Shown here one piece after another: positions 57,091-64,000 of a DNA stretch of 64,000 nucleotides. Positions within the stretch are counted from its first letter, which is position 1. Each line of letters starts with the position of its first letter. The stretch is taken from contig JAMWET010000800.1 of NCBI GenBank assembly GCA_024036415.1, forward strand, positions 16,001 through 80,000, read 5' to 3'. The notes beneath the pieces are model-generated. The model was not told where the DNA came from and searched no databases. It was given only the letters and a program-made list of their open reading frames with translations. The DNA comes from Prochilodus magdalenae. Its lineage: Eukaryota > Chordata > Actinopteri > Characiformes > Prochilodontidae. The translations under genes and the position numbers were made by a program.

Positions 57091-57265
57091 ATTGAGATAT
57101 TTATATGCTAACATAGGGCTTATAAACTGTTCCACAGAGCTCTGTATCTTCCTGGCCCAGGTGACTGTATTATATCATACACTACCCGGAGGACTAAACC
57201 GTCCAGTGAAGGATCTGTATGTTATTTTTCCACAACCTGTCAAATTCATACTCTTCCACGCCAAC
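56553..57265. other. Unassigned DNA with an AT microsatellite
   Basis: Unique-looking DNA at 56560-57030. An (AT)n tract with TTT interruptions lies at about 57037-57092. No gene recognised. Confidence 0.4.
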
Positions 57266-58372
57266 AGAGGGCGCTGCACAGTGTTAGTAAACTGTAGTAA
57301 CAAAATGGCGGAATGAGAACCAGGACTCAAAACACTCCTTAAGAGCATGAAGGGCAACCGCTGGGAAAGCCAAGACTTATTAAAGATATATTCCATAAGA
57401 ACAAAAAGAAGAACCATTGAGATGATCCAGGAAATGCTCCTTAGGAGTAGGAAGAAGAACTGCTGAGGAACCATTACTTAAAAATGAACGTTCCCTAAGA
57501 ACATGAGGACGAACCCCTGAGAGGAACCAAGACTCAAAAACAAGCGTTACCTAAGAACATGAGGACGAACCCCTGAGAGGACCAAGACTCAAAAACAAGC
57601 GTTACCTAAGAACATGAGGACGAACCCCTGAGAGGACCAAGACTCAAAAATGAACATTCCCTAAGCACATGAGGATGAATCCCTGAGAGGAACCAAGACT
57701 CAAAAATGAATGTTCCCGAAGAGCATGAGGACAAACCCCTGAGAGCAACCAAGACTTGAAAAGAACTGCTCCCTAAGAGCATGAAGGAACCAAGACTTAA
57801 AAGGATAAATTATATAAGAGCATGAAGAAAAACCACAAAGAGGAAGCAAGACTCAGAAACACTCTCTAAGAGCATGAGGACGAACCACTGAGCAGAACCA
57901 AGACTTATAAGCATATATTCTGTAACACCATTAAGAAGAACCACTAAAAGAAACCAAGACTCAAAAAGGAACCACTGAGAGGAACCAAGAGTGAAAAACA
58001 AATACTCCCTAAGAACATGAGGATAAACCCCTGAAAGGAACCAAGACTCAAAAATGAATGTTCCCTAAGAGCATGAAGAAGAACCACTACGAGGAACCAA
58101 GACTAAAAAGGATATATTCTAAAACACCATTAAGAAGAACCACTAAAAGAAACCAAGACCCAAAAAGAAACACCCCTCACATGCATGAAGAAGAACAACT
58201 AAGCGGAACCAAGACTCAAAAAGGAACCACTAAGAGGAACCAAGACTGAAAAGGAAATGTTCCTTAAAAGCTTGAAGAAGAACCATTGAGAGGAACCAGT
58301 ACTCAAAAATAAATGCTCCCTAAGAGCATGAGGAAGAACCATTGAGCGGAACCAAGACTGAAAGAGGGAACC
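57266..58372 (+). repeat. 55-57-bp repeat array 2 with its 5' flank
   Basis: The flank GCGCTGCACAGTGTTAGTAA followed by CAAAATGGCGGAATG matches that of array 1. About 19 units with CATGAGGACGAACCCCTGAG, GGAACCAAGACTCAAAAA and GTTCCCTAAGAACATG. Spacing is 55 bp at 57531, 57586 and 57641, then 56 bp. The middle units are the most uniform. Confidence 0.92.
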
Positions 58373-58920
58373 CATCCTCCCCCGGTCAGTACTGGATAGG
58401 AGTTATGGGAATAATGATGAGGCTATGATAAATAAAAATAAAGCGAGGAGGACGGAACCCAGCGAGTCTGATCAGACAGACATTCAGATTAAACCGGTTT
58501 AAAGCCACGACTAATATTAGAAGCCCATCAGACTGTATTAAAAATAACGAGGACCAGAAATAAACACACTCAGGGTGACGGTTAAACCACCAGACAGTGC
58601 AGTGTGCAGCACGGCCCCCCGCTGGCCCCCAGCACGGTGGCGTGATCAGTGTAAACAAAGATGAATCTGCACAGAGCTCGTCCCGCTCTGAGTGGACGCC
58701 TGGCCCCGTTTGGTCTGCAGTGACATTTGGCTATGTGGTTAATGAATCGTTCTTGGTGGACATTGCCGGCTGGGAGTTTGGCCGTGGGGTCTGTCGCCAC
58801 GCAGCCTCGCATTTCTACCGTCCTGTTCAATATACACGTACACATCCAGCACTCTCCCAGCCGGCACGGCGGAGGGAACGCACAGCTAAGCGCTTTGAGG
58901 CATGGCCTTTGAGGCATGGC
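58373..58920. other. Unassigned, unique-looking DNA
   Basis: GC-balanced sequence without a recognised gene. The 130-codon minus-strand frame and the 110-codon plus-strand frame overlap each other and match no family I know. Confidence 0.35.
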
Positions 58921-59450
58921 ACACAGTAAGCAAGGACAAGCCTTATCGCTGTACCTGACTGACTCAACAGCCACGCAGGACTACATGCGCACCGACCGTT
59001 ACCACGACTGTCCTTAACACCACGTCACCGTCCCCAAAGACTGCAGTGGTGTCGTACCAGACTGTCATGGAGTGACTCAGAATGGCAGCGGGTCATCTTC
59101 AGTGACGAGTCCCGCTTTAGTCTTGGTGGAGACGCCCAACGAATCCGTGTGTGGAGGCACCGTGGTCAGCACCAAGATGAACGGTTTGTTGTCACACGTC
59201 CAGAAGGCCTGGTGTCCCTCCACCTCCACCCCTACCGCACCATCTGCAGGAACTGTGTGAGGATGTTCAAGCTGCACTGGATGGATTATCACAGGACACC
59301 ATTAGGAACCTCTACAGCTCCATACCGAGACGTCTGGCGTGTTGGGTTAGCAAACACGGCGGCCCGACGCCATACTGAGAGACAGACTTCTGTATGTGTA
59401 GCTCAATAAATATTGATCATATCAGTCTAAATTTATCACCAGTTATTGAT
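58921..59450 (+). mobile_element. Internally deleted Tc1/mariner derivative, copy D
   Basis: The best-preserved copy downstream. It shares GTACCTGACTGACTCAACA with copy A at its start, then CACGTCACCGTCCCCAAAGA, a frame with TSPALVLVETPNESVCGG, and in the coding frame SDESRFSLGGDAQRIRVW and RHRGQHQDERFV. The deletion junction follows, then CTGCAGGAACTGTGTGAGGA and the tail through GCCCGACGCCATACTGAGAG. It ends with GCTCAATAAATATTGATCAT, as in copy A. The segment with two of the three catalytic residues is missing, so it cannot encode an active transposase. Confidence 0.86.
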
Positions 59451-59528
59451 CCTGGTCACCTTTATCTTCCTTCCCAACACACCTGCACTCCCGCACCTCC
59501 TTCTGGGGGCAGCTGTTCTTTTGCCATG

Positions 59529-59534
<6 letters not shown>

Positions 59535-59559
<25 letters not shown>
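59535..59559. repeat. (TA)n microsatellite
   Basis: About 12 alternating TA dinucleotides after GTGTGTG. Confidence 0.95.
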
Positions 59560-60899
59560 CAGTTTGTTTTCAGCTTTGGCTCAGCATCCCCCCATTAGAC
59601 TACACCCCTGTGTGCAGATGCGGCGAAGGAGAACGTCCTTGAGGTGTGGAGCGTAATGATGGAGGCTCTAATTGTGTGGTCCGAGTCGGGAAAAGGCAAA
59701 ATGAGGAGAAAAAAAGCTGGGAAGAGTGAGAGAATGACAAAGCGATGCCTTTGGCTCATGACAGAAGCGAGAGCGCGCGCCGGAAACCTGCGAACGCTAA
59801 TAACACTCTTTTCTCCGATAGATCCATTATGCGTCCCTTGTCAGGAGGCGTTTGATGTGTCCACCACCTGAAGGCAATCTCATTCAAAATGTCAGACACT
59901 GCCGAGGCTCATCGCACACACATGTTAGCGCACACACACCATCCAAACTTCTTCAACTCCTCCGGCAACAAACTTTCTGCATTCTCGCCATTCTCCGAGC
60001 GAGTCATACTGACCATGCACCAAACAATTTTCAAGCGGTTTTACTTTCCAAAGATTTCCAAAGTCGGAACAAAATCATGAGAGTCGTGCTAGAGTTGCGT
60101 CGCGTCATTCAGTGTAAGGTGGTCAGGACTGCAGTTTTCAGTCAGTCTGTTTCTCGTCCTGGTGTTCCGATAAAATCAGCCGTGTTTAATATTATCGTAA
60201 GTCGTAGGTCTTGGCTTACGCAAATAGTGACGTAAACATTGTCGACAACCAATAGGAGAGCTCCTTTTAGCTCCAAACGGGAAGCCGTGAGCCAAGTGCA
60301 GGAATGTCTGGCAGAGATTGGGCATGGAGGGGAGTCCAGTGAGGGCTGGAAACCGTGGTTCTCCTAGACTGTCGACAAGGAGGAGAAGCTGGTGGAGCTA
60401 TGGAGTGGAGAAGAGTGCACATCCAGGAGTTCATTAACGCGCTGAGATGTGCAGTAAACAGTCCGGTTCTAAATCACGCACGTTTTAAAGCTGTGTTCAC
60501 GTTATCCTATCTTGTAACAAAGGGTAGTTGTGCTATGCTAAAGCTAACTAGCTAGCTAGCTAAAACACTGCTGAACGGGCCTACAGTGTTTACATTAGCC
60601 TACCAGCGAGCATGATGGGAAATAATCTCAAAATCTAGTGCCAGTCTTGTAAATAGTGACTCTGCAAGATTCCCAGTCTTGACAAAATCATAGCCTGAGG
60701 CTAAAAGTCTGTGACGTGTCTTTAGGTGTGAGAGGAAGTCAGACTTTAGTCTGTTAAATGTCTTTTCAGAGTTTTTTAAGGTCTTCCAGTGTATCGTTAG
60801 CATTACATACAGAGTCACATGGAGCAATGCTCAGAACTGTGGTCCTGCGGGAAGACCTACTCGAGTTCTCCTGAGGTTTAACTTTCTGGCTGGTGTTGT
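59560..60899. other. Unassigned, unique-looking DNA
   Basis: No gene recognised in 1.3 kb. Small features are CTAACTAGCTAGCTAGCTAA near 60543 and a CRE-like TGACGTAA near 60227. The longest frame (127 codons, 59852-60235) has no recognisable family. Confidence 0.35.
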
Positions 60900-61060
60900 G
60901 AAGTGAAATGTGATTCAGTAGATCCTCCTTCTTCACGATGCTGTCTGCTTTCCAAGTCCACCACCACGGTGATGCTGCCTCCACCATGCTTCACAGTGGG
61001 GACTGTGGTCTTTAGATGAAGGGCCTACCCCTTGTTCCTTCATAACAGTTGGATAGGTGT
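60900..61060 (-). mobile_element. Possible Tc1-like transposase scrap
   Basis: On the minus strand CCCCACTGTGAAGCATGGTG followed by GAGGCAGCATCACC reads PTVKHGGGSIT, the conserved stretch between the first and second catalytic aspartates of Tc1 transposases. About a dozen residues match and both sides are unrecognisable, so this is a weak call. Confidence 0.4.
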
Positions 61061-61849
61061 TCCCTCTGACCAGTTCTTCGTCCTGTTCATCACATTCAAA
61101 CCTCCTTCTGGATTTTTAATGCCAGTTATGGAGTAGGGCTTCTTCCTTGTGCTCAGTTCATGGTGATATAGGGGTCTCATAATGGGTACCGGATGGCTCC
61201 AACTCCCTTCATCAGTTCCTTTGTTGTGGTCTTGAGGTTCCAGTGAAGCCGTCACACCGAAGTTTATTGCTGTTTGCCTCCTTCCTGAAATGTGCAGTTC
61301 ACATGTACAGTTTGTACAGGTGCTCATAATACGGTCGGTTGTTTGGACCGTGGTTACCTGTGGTGCCACAGGTGTACTCCCTAATCATGACAGCTGGTCA
61401 GGAAAAAGCTTTGGTATCACTGACATCAGTTTCTGGAACCTTCCAGACTGTTACGAGAGGCAGCTTAGTAATGTAAAAGTTACTGACCCACTGGAAATGG
61501 GATGTAGTGTGTCTCTGGACTGGCGGAATTGGAATATTTTTAGTTTAAATGTACGTGTATATAAACTTTTGGCTTTAAATGTATACGTTCAGCTGTTTAA
61601 ATGTTTGGTCTGGTCATACTAATAAACACTGTTTAATAAAATTGCAGCTTGAAAAACTAGAATCCAATTACATACTTTTATTTTTGTATATAAAATGTAC
61701 CTGCCTTCTGCATGTTAAATTTATTATAACTTTATTGGGGTTAATACATTTTAAGAATTTTTTTGGAATATTAGTTTTGGTTGAACAATTTTTTTGTTTT
61801 ATTAGAACTTTATTTTGCATAACAATTTAAGAAGAATTTCATTCTCAAA
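61061..61849. other. Unassigned sequence
   Basis: No recognised gene. Composition becomes AT-rich after 61550. Confidence 0.35.
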
Positions 61850-62460
61850 CGTTCTGATATTAATCCCTAATGTACTTTACATTAATTCTGGATATGAAAT
61901 TTAATTAGAAAGTAATGCTGGATTCAAGTTTTAAGATTATCGTTGTGGGTAATAGTTTTATTAGACATTCAGTACCTGAATTTTATTTGAACATTATTCA
62001 GACCCTCATTCTGTATGTTAATTTTATATGAACTTGGTACAGGACATGGATTTTATTATAATTACAATTAGGATATTACTTTTAGAACTTAATTCTGGAA
62101 CTAGATTTTAGTCTAAATTTCTTCTGAATTTTGATTTTAGTAGAACATTAATTTTGGATAGTAATTTTAACAGAACTTCATTCAAAATCTTGATTTTAGT
62201 AGAACTTCCTTGGATATTAAATTTAATGTTTTATAAGGACCTGATTTTAGCTTAACCTTAGTCTGAAAATATTAACTTGGGCAAATTTCTATTTGCATTA
62301 TAATTGTACTAGAACTTAATTTTGGATAGATATTTTAATAAAACTTTATTCTGGATAGTATTTTTAATGGCTCTTTGTTCTAAATGTTGATTTTAGTTTA
62401 ACTTCATTCTGAATAGTTATGTTAATAGAACTTAATTCTGGATGTTGTAGCATCATTTCA
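61850..62460 (+). repeat. Degenerate AT-rich repeat of about 30 bp, block 1
   Basis: GAACTTAATTCTGGATA and GATTTTAGTAGAACTT-like motifs recur about every 28-32 bp with many substitutions (for example CTGGATAT at 61888 and CTGGATTC at 61918). Appears to be an old, decayed tandem array. Confidence 0.65.
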
Positions 62461-62514
62461 TTCAAAAAAATAATTCTTAAAACTTTTGAAAAAATTTCAG
62501 AAGTAGTTGGAGTA

Positions 62515-62665
62515 CTGTCCAGCTTCCTTCGTCAAGTTAGAACCATCTCCAGCTCTGTTCTTCTATCTAGACACATCCAGCAATTTTAAATTGTATCTAC
62601 AGTTTCCTTGAGGTTTTATCCATCTGAAACTGTAATGCTAATTTTTCCTTTGACTGAATTCTGTA
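62515..62665 (+). repeat. Duplicated segment, copy 1
   Basis: TTAGAACCATCTCCAGCTCT, TCTAGACACATCCAGCAATT, ATCCATCTGAAACTGTAATG and TTTGACTGAATTCTG recur in order at 63010-63175. Confidence 0.8.
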
Positions 62666-63009
62666 TAAAGATTGTTAATTTTAAGTGAAAATTTAAGACC
62701 TTCATCCTGTATGTTAATATTATACAAACTTCAGGGCATGGATTTTATTATAAATTCAATCCAGATATTAATTTTAAAACTTAGTTCTAGATACGGATTT
62801 TACAGTTACTTTAGTCTATATTTTGATTTTAATACAACATTCATCCAAGATACTGATTTTCTGCATATTTATTTATTTTTTTTTGACCTAATTTTAAAAA
62901 AATTTAGTAGAACTTAATTAAGCATATTCATTTTGTCTAAATTTTCATTCTGCATTCAGCATTTCATTCAGCACTTCTTTCTGAATATTGATTTTAGTTT
63001 AACTTCATC
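62666..63009 (+). repeat. Degenerate AT-rich repeat of about 30 bp, block 2
   Basis: The same TTCTGGAT/GATTTTAGT-type motifs as block 1 (TTAATTTTAAAACTTAGTTC, ATTGATTTTAGTTTAACTTC), probably duplicated together with the neighbouring segment. Confidence 0.6.
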
Positions 63010-63175
63010 CTGCAAGTAGTTAACTTAGAACCATCCCCAGTTCGGTTCCTCTGTCTAGACACATCCAGCAATTTTAAATTTGATTTACATTTATAAACCT
63101 GTAAATCTGGGAAGTTGCAATAATTCTATCCATCTGAAACCGGAATGCTGATTCTTGCTTTGACGGAATTCTGGA
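63010..63175 (+). repeat. Duplicated segment, copy 2
   Basis: TTAGAACCATCCCCAGTTCG, TCTAGACACATCCAGCAATT, ATCCATCTGAAACCGGAATG and TTTGACGGAATTCTGG match copy 1, with about 35 bp extra in the middle. The spacing of about 490 bp includes repeat block 2. Confidence 0.8.
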
Positions 63176-63870
63176 AAGGATTTGCTCCGTCTAGCTGTGA
63201 TGGAAAAGTTCACTTTGATATCATGCATTTTTGATTAGAGTGGCTCGAGCCAATCTCCTGATGTGTTGGCGTGCGGAGGGCAGAGAGTGGGTCTGGAGGT
63301 CAGAGGGGGAGGGTGGGGGGGGTTGAGCTCAAATCCTTCCCCCAAACACAGCCATGGTCCGCCACATGAAACAAAGGCTCCAATATGGCAGAAGATTACG
63401 GCTCAATCTCCAGCAGCACTTGAATAAATAGACCACACTCCTCCTGGCCTGTTCCCTCCTTCTTTTTAAAGGAGGAATTCCATTCCAGTCCTCGAGTGAG
63501 TCATGTGTGTAATGAGAGATCACAGCCAACGTTCCGCTGGTTTGACATGCTCAGGTGTGTGTTAGCTGTCATGGACTTTGACGCCACCGGTCTCATTATG
63601 GGCAAATGGAGCACATGTTCTTGACAAGTGCATAATGAGGAATCTCAATTTTCCCACCTTCTCCAAAAGCTTCCTCGGGTCCTCGGCTGAAAGGACATCA
63701 TATAGAAGCATATGTGTCATCCATACGGCCATATTAAACTGAACGGGCTTAATTATACCGATACGTCCATTCTCAGAAAACCGATCTGGGCTTCGCTTAT
63801 GACTACTGCCACCAGGCTGGTCAAGTTTTACAAATGCCAGAAAATCTCATTATAGAAAACGACACACTTT
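63176..63870. other. Unique-looking DNA, possible conserved non-coding element
   Basis: A G run at about 63306-63322. The part 63540-63780 (GACAAGTGCATAATGAGGAA, ATGTGTCATCCATACGGCC) is non-repetitive and looks like non-coding regulatory sequence; not demonstrated. No gene recognised. Confidence 0.3.
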
Positions 63871-64000
63871 ATACCACAGTACCTACATTTAGAGCTTAGA
63901 GCTATACACTCCACCTAACGAGAAACTGTAGAACAGACTCAGTCTATACCACAGTACCTACATTTAGAGCTTAGAGTTATACACTCGACCTAATGAGAAA
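63871..64000. repeat. Start of a 75-bp tandem repeat cut by the window edge
   Basis: ATACCACAGTACCTACATTT at 63871 recurs at 63946, 75 bp later, followed both times by AGAGCTTAGAG and TATACACTC. The second unit runs to the end of the window, so the array length is unknown. Confidence 0.85.

Noticed and set aside
58582..58974. 130-codon minus-strand and 110-codon plus-strand frames as genes
   Set aside because: They overlap antisense to one another, match no family I know, and run into transposon copy D.
1..64000. Telomere repeats (TTAGGG)n that would support a subtelomeric position
   Set aside because: I saw no run of the telomere unit. The minisatellite density alone is only suggestive.

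Overview
This window looks like repeat-dominated, non-coding DNA from a teleost fish nuclear genome. I found no exon structure, conserved gene product or RNA gene that I would defend. The evidence for a fish is the density of decayed Tc1/mariner transposons from several clades, two tRNA-derived SINEs, two LINE 3' ends of the L2/Rex1 type, and a palindromic (foldback) repeat that I associate from memory with otophysan fishes (characins, catfishes). The clade assignment is an inference. All long open reading frames in the window come from tandem repeats or low-complexity tracts.

Layout. 0-6.3 kb: a 32-bp minisatellite, then a local cluster of one unnamed dispersed repeat (four copies), with a Tc1 fragment, a LINE 3' end and a second Tc1 fragment lodged among them. 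6.3-13.3 kb: a 3.3-kb array of a 21-bp unit, a 0.95-kb purine tract, a GC-rich 10-bp-type array and a short 54-bp array. 14-22 kb: SINEs, two copies of an internally deleted Tc1 derivative, an LTR-like segment, a foldback element whose loop has turned into a minisatellite, and a 54-bp array. 23-31 kb: two long 21-bp arrays of one family in opposite orientation, with Tc1, LTR and LINE remnants between them. 31.5-38 kb: a MITE-like inverted-repeat region split by a solo LTR with a perfect 5-bp target duplication, then five Tc1 or foldback pieces. 39.6-49.1 kb: 42-, 21-, 37- and 42-bp arrays, a 1.2-kb TG tract and a degenerate ATTCCACAGAC-type array. 47.9-53.9 kb: a stretch that looks insertion-rich, as if filled with unpolished long reads. 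54-58.4 kb: two juxtaposed Tc1 elements and two arrays of a 55-56-bp unit. 58.9-64 kb: the fourth copy of the deleted Tc1 derivative, AT-rich degenerate repeats, and the first units of a 75-bp repeat that runs off the end.

By my coordinate sums roughly 30% of the window is tandem or low-complexity DNA. Four arrays have a 21-bp period and three or four have a 42-bp period. Nothing here works together as a pathway. What can be read is the history of transposition, internal deletion and tandem expansion. I did not find a convincing new biological system. The best leads are the minisatellite born in the foldback loop, the repeated 21/42-bp period, the shared-deletion Tc1 family, and the probable assembly patch.
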